From NCBI GenBank assembly GCA_017883215.1, contig JADGOA010000008.1:1-24204 (forward strand): a DNA stretch of 24,204 nt. Reading direction: 5' to 3'. Shown piece after piece: positions 14,233 through 20,210 of the stretch. The notes under the pieces are model-generated. The model searched no databases. It had not been told where the DNA came from and saw only the letters and a program-made list of their open reading frames with translations. The DNA comes from Thermoanaerobaculia bacterium (lineage in GTDB: Bacteria > Acidobacteriota > Thermoanaerobaculia > Gp7-AA8). The position numbers were made by a program, and so were the translations under genes. Every line of letters begins with the position of its first letter. The stretch's first letter is position 1.

Positions 14233-15006
14233 TCACTCGACGACGAATTCCTCTTCCGGATCGTCCTCGACCTCGAACTCGAATTCCTCTTCTTCGCCTG
14301 CGGCAAAGAGCAGTGCTTCTTCGCTCTCCTCCGGCTCCTGGACGTCGGTTTCCTCGCCGGCCTCGTCCTTCTTCTTGCGGCCTTTCTGCTCGTCCTTGCG
14401 CGAGCGCATCTTGGCGGGTTCGGCACCGCCGCGGATGTAGCCGTACTTGCGGGCGTAGTCGAGGAGGGTGCGCTCGAGCATCTTGCGGCCACGGTAGAGC
14501 CGCGACATCACCGTCCCGACCGGGCAGTCCAGAATCTCGGCGATTTCCTTGTACGAAAAACCTTCGATGTCGGCGAGAAGCACGACCATCTTGTAGTCGT
14601 GCGGAAGGGCGTCGAGAGAGCGCTTCACGTCCGCATCCATCATGTCCTGGAAGATCTCGCTCTCCGGATCCTTGATCAGGTCCGGCGCGTTCTTCTGGAT
14701 CACGCGCTCGTACGACTCTTCAATTTCCGAGAAGTCGATCTTGTGCGGGGTGAGCTTCTTCTTGCGGTAGTTGTTGATGAACGTGTTCTTCATGATCTTG
14801 AAGAGCCACGCCTTGAAATTCGTTCCTTCTTCGAACTTGTCGTAGTACTTGTACGCCTTCAGGTAGGTCTCCTGAACCAGGTCCTCCGCATCTTCGGAGT
14901 TCCGCGTCATTCGATAGGCGGTGTTGTAGAGCGAGTCGACATAAGGCATCGCTGCCTTCTCGAAATCCCACCCCTGCTCGTGATCGTTGGCAACCGCGGT
15001 CTTCAT
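14233..15006 (-). CDS. ECF sigma factor (SigR/RpoE-like) with an acidic C-terminal tail
   Basis: This 257-residue sigma70-family protein directs RNA polymerase to stress promoters. Region 2 spans about 15-83 (AYRMTRNSEDAEDLVQETYL for core binding and -10 recognition, then FKAWLFKIMKNTFINNYRKKK). Region 4 spans about 127-185 (LDALPHDYKMVVLLADIEGFSYKEIAEIL, then PVGTVMSRLYRGRKML, the helix-turn-helix for the -35). There is no sigma 1.1 or region 3, as in ECF factors. Residues 195-257 are extra: a Lys/Arg-rich stretch followed by a very acidic one ending EEEFVVE, probably disordered. The partner anti-sigma gene follows. Candidate autoregulatory promoters lie upstream. Confidence 0.9.
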   Translation of the reverse strand: MKTAVANDHEQGWDFEKAAMPYVDSLYNTAYRMTRNSEDAEDLVQETYLKAYKYYDKFEEGTNFKAWLFKIMKNTFINNYRKKKLTPHKIDFSEIEESYERVIQKNAPDLIKDPESEIFQDMMDADVKRSLDALPHDYKMVVLLADIEGFSYKEIAEILDCPVGTVMSRLYRGRKMLERTLLDYARKYGYIRGGAEPAKMRSRKDEQKGRKKKDEAGEETDVQEPEESEEALLFAAGEEEEFEFEVEDDPEEEFVVE

Positions 15007-15114
15007 GGTCTCTCCCGTGATCCTGCGGACAGGAAAACTTCAACCTCCGTGCCGCATGCATCCTTAGATGCAGATGGCCTCGGATTGGTTACGCAAGGCG
15101 CAAGAAGCGACGCG

Positions 15115-15139
15115 TAACGATTGTTTAAACTGTTGTTCC
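15115..15139 (-). promoter_or_regulatory. Candidate ECF promoter, proximal
   Basis: On the minus strand GGAAC (15139-15135) is followed after 16 nt by GTT (15118-15116), an ECF-like -35/-10 pair with slightly short spacing for SigR. The spacer contains the palindrome GTTTAAAC (15123-15130). A 7-bp inverted repeat, GTTACGC (15088-15094) with GCGTAAC (15112-15118), overlaps the -10 and could be an operator. The start would lie about 100 nt upstream of the sigma ATG. Confidence 0.35.
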
Positions 15140-15302
15140 TCGGTGTTTTAGCGGATCCACTCCGTCTCGCCACCTGAGCTGGGACGGGAGGGAACATCCC
15201 TCGCCCGGTCGTCACCACGACCGGACACGTCCGTCCTCAAATGCGCTCTGTTCTTGTGAAGTCTACGGTTCGACGGTGGGATGTGCTGACAAAACGACGG
15301 TG

Positions 15303-15328
15303 AACAAACGGTGAACAGCAACTATTCC
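15303..15328 (-). promoter_or_regulatory. Candidate SigR-type promoter, distal (GGAAT-N18-GTT)
   Basis: On the minus strand GGAAT (15328-15324), exactly 18 nt, then GTT (15305-15303) reproduces the published SigR consensus. It overlaps a direct repeat of ACGGTGAACA (15297-15306 and 15308-15317, 11-bp period) and lies beside a short hairpin CGGTGC/GCACCG. The start would be about 290 nt upstream of the sigma gene. The remainder of the gene-free stretch 15007-15360 shows only a small hairpin TGCATC/GATGCA near 15057-15072. Confidence 0.4.
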
Positions 15329-15360
15329 ACGGTGCATAATAGCACCGCTCCGGTTCCATT

Positions 15361-16101
15361 TCAATCCCCGTACGCCGCCATCAGCGTTTCGTAGGCGCGG
15401 GTGATCTCGATGAATCGGGCTGCCGCGGCGTTCCGTGCCTCCATCGATTCCCCATGAAACCGATCGGGGTGGTGCTGCGCGGCCAGCCGGCGATACGCGG
15501 AGATGATCGCCTGCCTTGGGGGATGGCCGTCGAGCTCGAGAATGCGGAGCAAGGATGCAGGATCCGCCTCCCGACGGGCGAAGAAGGTCGTGCGGCCGCT
15601 CCGATCCGCTTCTGGCGGCCGCGCGTCCCTGGCGTGGTCGACGTAGTCAAAACCGTACTGCTCGCGAAGATTGGCGAGGGCGCTCGTGTGGAATCCGAGG
15701 GAGAAACTGAGGTCGAGAAGAACGGCGTACTGCGTCAGCGGAACCTTCTTGCCGTGAGCGACGGCGAGGCGTACCGCGGACTCCAGGAGCGTGTGGCGCT
15801 GCGGTGGCGAGGACAGCTCTGCGAAACGCTCGGCCCAGTTCGCCACATCGATCCCGCGCGTGACGGCGGGAGCGAGTCCGGCGCCGCGCTGGATCTCGCG
15901 CAATGCTTCATCGGGAGCGACGCCGCCTGCAGTGAGCACGTGAAACAACAGCGAGGCGGCGATGCCGTCCCGGTCGGGGGCGGCGGGGCCGCCGTGAGCG
16001 TGCGGCTTCTCCCCTTTCCCGACTCTCGCGATGATGACCAGCATCGCCACCGCACTACCGACAGCGATCATCAGCACGACGGCGAGGAGCTCCACGCCCA
16101 T
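15361..16101 (-). CDS. Membrane-anchored J-domain protein (DjlA-like layout)
   Basis: This 246-residue protein has one N-terminal membrane segment (about residues 4-25), a central helical region (about 45-150) that resembles the TerB-like part of DjlA in position, and a C-terminal J domain (about 179-246) with the essential His-Pro-Asp at 211-213 in AAQHHPDRFHG. J domains stimulate the ATPase of DnaK, so this protein should recruit DnaK to the cytoplasmic face of the membrane. The TerB identity is inferred from layout, not clear sequence motifs. The ATG at 16101 is chosen because the hydrophobic segment starts there; no Shine-Dalgarno sequence is seen. It is divergent from the thioesterase gene, with only 23 nt between starts. 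Confidence 0.78.
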   Translation of the reverse strand: MGVELLAVVLMIAVGSAVAMLVIIARVGKGEKPHAHGGPAAPDRDGIAASLLFHVLTAGGVAPDEALREIQRGAGLAPAVTRGIDVANWAERFAELSSPPQRHTLLESAVRLAVAHGKKVPLTQYAVLLDLSFSLGFHTSALANLREQYGFDYVDHARDARPPEADRSGRTTFFARREADPASLLRILELDGHPPRQAIISAYRRLAAQHHPDRFHGESMEARNAAAARFIEITRAYETLMAAYGD

Positions 16102-16124
16102 AATGCTACGACTGGACGGCCGCA

Positions 16125-16556
16125 TTGCAGGACAACTTCCACCAGCTGGTACGCTCGCTCGAATCACGATTCGGAGATCATCCGGTTCGCCGCTTCCTCG
16201 ATTTCCGCATCCTCGAGCTCGCCCTCGACCGATGTGTGATGAGCATCGATTTCAAGCCGCAGTTCGACAACGCCACGGGAGCAGTGCATGGCGGAATCCT
16301 GGCGATGCTGGCCGACACGGCCGCCGCCTGCGCTCTGTCGACGAGCTTCGACGGCGAGATGAACTTCGTCACATCGAACTTGAACATTCATTTTCTCAGG
16401 CGCGCCACCGGTGCCCTCGTGGCGACCGCGAGCGTGATCAAGAAGGGCTCGCGCGTCTGCGTCGCGAACGTCGAGATTCACGACGAAGAACGAATACAGG
16501 TCGCGACCGCCACATGCGATTTCGTGCTGGTGACGAGAGAAGCGAGTAGCGAGTAG
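16125..16556 (+). CDS. PaaI-like hotdog-fold thioesterase
   Basis: This 143-residue protein has the hotdog thioesterase signature GAVHGGILAMLADTAAACAL (residues about 52-71), with the conserved HGG turn and the Asp on the central helix, followed by alternating strands (NLNIHFLRRATGALVATASVIKKG and VANVEIHDEERIQVATATCDFVLV). It likely hydrolyses acyl- or aryl-CoA thioesters; the substrate is unknown. The only upstream start is TTG at 16125 without a clear ribosome-binding site, so the start is uncertain. The last codons and the TAG stop lie inside a 7-bp tandem array, so the C-terminus (EASSE) is repeat-encoded. Confidence 0.82.
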   Translation: MQDNFHQLVRSLESRFGDHPVRRFLDFRILELALDRCVMSIDFKPQFDNATGAVHGGILAMLADTAAACALSTSFDGEMNFVTSNLNIHFLRRATGALVATASVIKKGSRVCVANVEIHDEERIQVATATCDFVLVTREASSE

Positions 16557-16568
16557 CGAGTGCCGAGT
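16541..16568. repeat. 7-bp tandem array at the thioesterase stop
   Basis: Four 7-bp units, AGCGAGT three times and GCCGAGT once, run from inside the coding sequence into the spacer. The stop codon TAG (16554-16556) is made by the junction of two units. Confidence 0.75.
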
Positions 16569-16569
16569 A

Positions 16570-16597
16570 GGGGTCACCACGGCAACCTGGTGACCCC
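16570..16597. terminator. Hairpin between convergent genes
   Basis: GGGGTCACCA (16570-16579) pairs perfectly with TGGTGACCCC (16588-16597), loop of 8 nt, 13 nt after the thioesterase stop. No T run follows on either strand, so termination by this hairpin alone is uncertain. A second stem, CGTGATC / GATCACG (16631-16637, 16646-16652), overlaps the stop of the opposite gene. Confidence 0.45.
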
Positions 16598-16647
16598 GTG
16601 ACCCACGGGCTTCCACACTTCTCAGCCGTCCGTGATCTCGTCGAAGA

Positions 16648-17184
16648 TCACGCTCTGGCCGCGGAAGCGGCGATCGCTCGATCTACCTCGCCGAGCTTGA
16701 ACTGAAGCTCGTCCTCGCCGATCGTCTGCACCGAGCCGGTGACATCGATCTCGTCCTCGAGGCTGACCCAGCTGCGGCAGCCGATGTACTCGGGGCGGAC
16801 GCGGATGGTCGCCGGTTCCGCGAGTCTCATGGTACGGACGGCGATCACGTGAAGCGCCTGGCCGGGACGGAAGCGGTATCGCGTCTCGACCGCCTCTCGC
16901 GGAAGAACGACGAACGGCAGCAGCTTCTCGATCGCTGCAGCCTCGGTCACGCGCCACGTCCGCACCACTTCGCACCAGTGCGTGATCACGATGTCCTGCG
17001 GCTCAGCGCCCGGAGAGGGCTGGTGGTAATACGTCGGATAGAAGTAGAAGCGCTCTGCCTCCACACCGAAACTCGGATCGGCGATGCCGCCCTTGCGAAG
17101 CAGAATGACCTGCTCGCCGCGGCCGAGCGCTTCGATGACGTTCGACCACTCCTTGAGCGCCGTGTGATTCGGAAGTTTGTTCAT
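16648..17184 (-). CDS. DUF1802 family protein
   Basis: This 178-residue protein matches the DUF1802 pattern: ALKEWSNVIEALGRGEQVILLRKGGI near the N-terminus, then RFYFYPTYYHQ with an aromatic/His cluster, and a middle section with THWCEVVRTWRV. The family has no established function; some members sit near nucleic-acid enzymes. No signal peptide or membrane segment is seen. The ATG at 17184 starts shortly before the conserved ALKEW; an ATG at 17199 would add five residues and would lie in the heptamer repeat region. It is convergent with the thioesterase gene. Confidence 0.78.
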   Translation of the reverse strand: MNKLPNHTALKEWSNVIEALGRGEQVILLRKGGIADPSFGVEAERFYFYPTYYHQPSPGAEPQDIVITHWCEVVRTWRVTEAAAIEKLLPFVVLPREAVETRYRFRPGQALHVIAVRTMRLAEPATIRVRPEYIGCRSWVSLEDEIDVTGSVQTIGEDELQFKLGEVDRAIAASAARA

Positions 17185-17194
17185 TCGGGACCTG

Positions 17195-17346
17195 GGCATG
17201 AGGGATGAGGCACGGCCGGATCTCGTACTTCATGCCTCATGACTGATGTCGGGGGTCGGGGGTCGGACGCGAGATCGTACGTGCTTGCCTCCGACCTCCG
17301 ACCCCTGACCCCCGACCCCTTTCATGCCTCATGCCCCATGCCCGGC
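17195..17346. repeat. Composite 7-bp array between the PTPS and DUF1802 genes
   Basis: Three blocks keep a 7-bp period. Block one, 17195-17215: GGCATGA, GGGATGA, GGCACGG. Block two, 17228-17269: CTTCATG, CCTCATG, ACTGATG, TCGGGGG, TCGGGGG, TCGGACG. Block three, 17291-17346: CCGACCT, CCGACCC, CTGACCC, CCGACCC, CTTTCAT, GCCTCAT, GCCCCAT, GCCCGGC. The CATGAGG-type units of block one are inverted relative to those of block two, and the TCGGGGG units are inverted relative to the CCGACCC units. TCATGCCTCATG also occurs as a direct copy at 17230-17241 and 17322-17333. The third block runs into the 3' end of the PTPS gene and provides its stop. Confidence 0.8.
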
Positions 17347-17741
17347 GGCGGCCGGTACGTCACCGAGTTCACCGGGCCTTCCCACACCGTCACGGCAGTC
17401 ACGAGCGCGCTCTCGCCAGCGACAGCCGCCGACAGCTCGCGATGGAACCACTGGGCGATGTTCTCGGCCGAGGGGTTGATGCCGTCGAAGGGGGGGACAT
17501 CATTGATGCATCCATAGTCGAGTTTCTTCGCGAGAATCTCGAGCTTTCGCCTGGCGCTGACGAAGTCGACGGCGATGGCGTCGCGATCGACGCCGCCGCC
17601 GAGCGCGGCCAGCTCCGCCTCCACCTTGTACGAATGGCCGTGCAGAGGCTCGGAGATGCCGCGGAACTCGCGCAGAAAGTGCGCCGCCTCGAATCGCGCC
17701 TCCACCCGCACCGTGAAATCACCGCTCATTCGCGCATCCAT
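17322..17741 (-). CDS. 6-pyruvoyl-tetrahydropterin synthase homologue, PTPS-III type
   Basis: This 139-residue protein of the PTPS/QueD family has the zinc ligands His21 (FEAAHF), His34 and His36 (LHGH), then LDYGCIND and NPSAENIAQWF. The catalytic Cys of QueD and PTPS-I, expected four residues before His34, is Ser30. Glu31 gives the motif E-x-x-H-G-H, the reported signature of PTPS-III. PTPS-III enzymes convert dihydroneopterin triphosphate to 6-hydroxymethyl-dihydropterin and replace FolB in folate synthesis. A folate role is therefore more likely than queuosine synthesis. The C-terminal GMGHEA and the stop are encoded by the 7-bp repeat. The frame is open upstream of 17741 without an ATG. 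Confidence 0.82.
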   Translation of the reverse strand: MDARMSGDFTVRVEARFEAAHFLREFRGISEPLHGHSYKVEAELAALGGGVDRDAIAVDFVSARRKLEILAKKLDYGCINDVPPFDGINPSAENIAQWFHRELSAAVAGESALVTAVTVWEGPVNSVTYRPPPGMGHEA

Positions 17742-17985
17742 CCCGAGCTCGCGCAGTTCCCGGGTGTCGGTCGAGAGCGGAGCAGATCCCCGGCGCGCCG
17801 GTCGTCCCTGCAGTCGCTCGGGCTGTGCCGCTCCGCGAGCGCAGCCAACGCCAGCAGTGTCCGGCGTCGAGCCTCATAGTCCATGCCGGAAGTGTACAAT
17901 GCGCCGCCTGAGCGGCACGCGCGCGAATTCGCGCATGCCCCGGATGGAGCGGACGCAAGCATTTGTGCCCGCTCCGCAAATCACC

Positions 17986-18648
17986 ATGCCGCTGCCGAAG
18001 AGCGTTCTCTGCTCGACCTGCAAGAAGACCTATCCCGAGGGATGGAGGCGCTGCCCTTACTGCGGGTTCAGCGAGGTCTCGCATAAGCAGGACGCCCAGG
18101 CAAGGCGTTTCATGCAGCAGAAGCTCCGCGAATGGGAGCAGCGAACCGGCCAGCCGCGCGACGACCGCCAGCGCCCGGCAGAGCGAGGAGAGCGGCGGCA
18201 GAAGCAGGGCTCCGGGCGCGACAAGGATCAGCGGCAGCAGCCGCGAGCGCAGCAACAACAGAACCGGGGCCAGCAGCAGCGGCCTCCCCAGCAGCAGCCG
18301 CTCAGCGCCGAAGGGCAGAGGACCGGCCGCCGGCGCCGCCGGCGACGAGGAGGCGGCGGTGGGGGTGAAGCGGCGCAAGGTGTAACCGGCCCGAATCCGC
18401 AGGCCCCGCAGCAGCAGAAACAGAATCAACCGCAGCGGCCGCAGCGTCCGCAGCAGCCGCAACAACAGCGGCCTCCACGCGATCAGAATGCCTCGAGCGC
18501 GCCTCGCGAAGAGGCGAAGCGCGATGCCGATGCCGCTCCTCAGCGCGAAGCAGCCGAAGGCACCAAGCGACGCAGACGCTTTCGCCGCCGTCGCCGTGGC
18601 GACGGTGGCGGTGAGGGCGGCGCACCGAAGCCACCCGCGAGCCAGTGA
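17986..18648 (+). CDS. Zinc-ribbon protein with a long disordered Arg/Gln/Pro tail
   Basis: This protein of about 220 residues starts with a zinc ribbon C9-x2-C12-x10-C23-x2-C26 (CSTCKKTYPEGWRRCPYC). A charged helix follows (about 35-53, QARRFMQQKLREWEQR). The remaining about 160 residues are low complexity: runs of Gln, Pro-Gln, an Arg run followed by a Gly run, and a final RRRRFRRRRRGDGGG segment. It is strongly basic and probably disordered. Zinc ribbons with Arg-Gly tails usually bind RNA, but no family is recognised. The start is uncertain: in-frame ATGs exist at 17935, 17944 and 17986 without a clear ribosome-binding site. TACAAT (17895-17900) may be a -10 box, and a 14-bp palindrome GCGCGAATTCGCGC lies at 17921-17934. 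Confidence 0.65.
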   Translation: MPLPKSVLCSTCKKTYPEGWRRCPYCGFSEVSHKQDAQARRFMQQKLREWEQRTGQPRDDRQRPAERGERRQKQGSGRDKDQRQQPRAQQQQNRGQQQRPPQQQPLSAEGQRTGRRRRRRRGGGGGGEAAQGVTGPNPQAPQQQKQNQPQRPQRPQQPQQQRPPRDQNASSAPREEAKRDADAAPQREAAEGTKRRRRFRRRRRGDGGGEGGAPKPPASQ

Positions 18649-18699
18649 GTACCCCGGGCCCGGGCTGAGGAGTGATTGTGGCCCCTTCGGGCGCGAGTC

Positions 18700-18734
18700 A
18701 CTCAGGACTCAGCACTCAGCACTCAGGACTCTAG
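18700..18734. repeat. 7-bp tandem array between convergent genes
   Basis: Five 7-bp units follow in register: ACTCAGG, ACTCAGC, ACTCAGC, ACTCAGG, ACTCTAG. A faint inverted partner, CTGAGGAGTG (18665-18674), lies about 25 bp to the left. Together these fill most of the 100-bp gap between two convergent genes. The palindrome CCCGGGCCCGGG lies just after the left gene's stop. Confidence 0.75.
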
Positions 18735-18748
18735 AAAAGAGCCCCCGC

Positions 18749-19660
18749 TCATGCCGTCGGTTCGGCAACAGCCGCGGGTGCCGGCGCTTGTGCCGGCGCC
18801 GGCCGCTGCAGGCGCATGTAACGCGCTGAGCATTCCGCGAATCCCTCGCATCGGATGCAGTAGCCGTCGGCGCCCTCGGGTTTGTAGTCGACCGGCGGAC
18901 AGATGTTCACGCCGCGCACGGTCTCGCGGTCGCACTGCGCAACCAGGCGTGCGATGTCGGCGTCCGCGCCGCTGGCGACCGCCCTCTTGATGGCGACGAA
19001 ACGGCCCGCGTTCCGCACCGCCGTCATATCAGGTGCCGCCGGCGCTTCTGCACTCGCGGCCGCTCGCTTCATCCGGGGCCGCGGAATCCGCTGCAGCAGG
19101 TAGTACCCGTAACCGGCGAGAGAGCCACCGAGCACCGCAATGTTCGTCACGCCGCCCACGGCGGCGCCATAAATCAGCAGACCACCGGCCACGTACGCCA
19201 GCCACCGCACGCGGATCGGCAAGACGGCGAACAAATAGAACGTCTGTTCCGGGAATAGCGAGGCGTATACGAACAGAAGCGTGAAGTTGACGAAATACGA
19301 GCCGAGCAGCGGCACGCCGAGCCACCATGCCAGCCCGGCGGTCGTCAGAGTGGAGACGAGAAAGAAGGCGAGGAAGTGGGCCGTTCCCCATTCTTCCTCG
19401 ACCGCCATGCCCATCACGTAAAGGATGAGAAGCGTGAAGAAGAGCACCAGCGGTTTGGGGAAGAAGAACCACCCCTGCCCGGCCTGCGTGAATTGATAGG
19501 TGAAGATCCGCCAGTACTGCCCGGCCAGAAACGAGGCACGGTCGAACGAGAAGAGCGTCGCAAACTTCTTCGCGTCCTGATACTCGAGAAAGAAGAACGC
19601 AACGTTCAGGAAGAGAAAAACATAGACGGTGTGGAGATTCTCTCCTCGTTTGCGGAACAT
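18749..19660 (-). CDS. Rhomboid-fold membrane protein lacking protease residues
   Basis: This 303-residue protein has about six membrane segments between residues 12 and 190, in rhomboid-like order: an early helix, the loop YWRIFTYQFTQAG (49-61), then a helix pair with VMGMAVEEEWGTAHF (82-96). The catalytic elements of rhomboids are absent: the GxSG serine motif is replaced by GVPLLGSYFVN (115-125), there is no His-x3-Asn in the second helix region, and no catalytic His in the GGSLAGYGYY helix. It is therefore a probable pseudoprotease. The cytosolic C-terminal part (200-303) has five Cys (243, 254, 268, 271, 277) and an Ala-Pro-rich end, so it may bind metal. The function is unknown. Confidence 0.75.
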   Translation of the reverse strand: MFRKRGENLHTVYVFLFLNVAFFFLEYQDAKKFATLFSFDRASFLAGQYWRIFTYQFTQAGQGWFFFPKPLVLFFTLLILYVMGMAVEEEWGTAHFLAFFLVSTLTTAGLAWWLGVPLLGSYFVNFTLLFVYASLFPEQTFYLFAVLPIRVRWLAYVAGGLLIYGAAVGGVTNIAVLGGSLAGYGYYLLQRIPRPRMKRAAASAEAPAAPDMTAVRNAGRFVAIKRAVASGADADIARLVAQCDRETVRGVNICPPVDYKPEGADGYCIRCEGFAECSARYMRLQRPAPAQAPAPAAVAEPTA

Positions 19661-19700
19661 GACGATTTCGACGCGAGAACGCCCCGTCCGGCCGAAAAAT

Positions 19701-20210
19701 TCAGCGGACTACGATGTTCTCCAGACCTTTGAAACGGAGGACCGAACCGGTGGCGACCCTGTGCCGCGCAGCCCCGCCGGCGGCAAGCTCGAGCACGTAC
19801 GACGCGCTCGCGTCCGGCGAATAGCTGGGACACGGGTCGGCCTTGCACGGCGGTACGTCACGAGCGACGTACACGACCTTCTTCTGCTGGTCGATCCAGA
19901 TCATGTCCAGCGGGATGAGCGTGTTCTTCATCCAGAACGGATAGACGCTGGCCTGCGGAAAGAAAAAGATCATCCCGCGGTCGTCGGGCAGCCGGTCGCG
20001 ATACATCAATCCCTGCTCCCGCGTCGGATCGTCGGCGGCCACCTCGACGTGCACCACGAAGCCGTCCGGTAGCACGATGGTGGGGCCGGAGGACTGCTGC
20101 GGTGGAGGCGTGCTGGGCGGCCGGGGAGTGCTCTGTGCGCCGCAGGCGGCGAAGATCATCCCCAGCAGCAGAAGCAGATGCCGAGCGCTGGAGGCGGTTT
20201 TACTTTTCAT
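19701..20210 (-). CDS. DUF192 lipoprotein
   Basis: This 169-residue protein has a lipoprotein signal peptide ending IFAAC (Cys23), a Pro/Ser-rich linker (24-44), then the DUF192 domain: VHVEVAADDPTREQGLMYRDRLPDDRGMIFFFP and FWMKNTLIPLDMIWID near residue 92, followed by a C-terminal strand region (SYVLELAAG). DUF192 proteins are extracytoplasmic and of unknown biochemical role. Two Cys in the loop PPCKADPCPSY may form a disulfide. The ATG at 20210 lies inside the end of the regulator gene (11-nt overlap) and follows GGAAGTGGA, so it is co-transcribed with the regulator. Confidence 0.85.
   Translation of the reverse strand: MKSKTASSARHLLLLLGMIFAACGAQSTPRPPSTPPPQQSSGPTIVLPDGFVVHVEVAADDPTREQGLMYRDRLPDDRGMIFFFPQASVYPFWMKNTLIPLDMIWIDQQKKVVYVARDVPPCKADPCPSYSPDASASYVLELAAGGAARHRVATGSVLRFKGLENIVVR

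Noticed and set aside
15297..15317. CRISPR-like or iteron repeat
   Set aside because: Only two copies of a 10-bp direct repeat; too few for an array or an origin.
17726..17882. 52-residue minus-strand reading frame (MDYEARRR...) overlapping the PTPS start
   Set aside because: No ribosome-binding site, no recognisable domain, and the second half reads as out-of-frame sequence. It could be a decayed or frameshifted N-terminus, but evidence is too thin.
17719..18465. Long minus-strand Leu/Arg-rich reading frame opposite the zinc-ribbon gene
   Set aside because: Antisense shadow of the Gln/Arg-rich repeats; the plus-strand frame has the zinc-ribbon cysteines and a coherent start.
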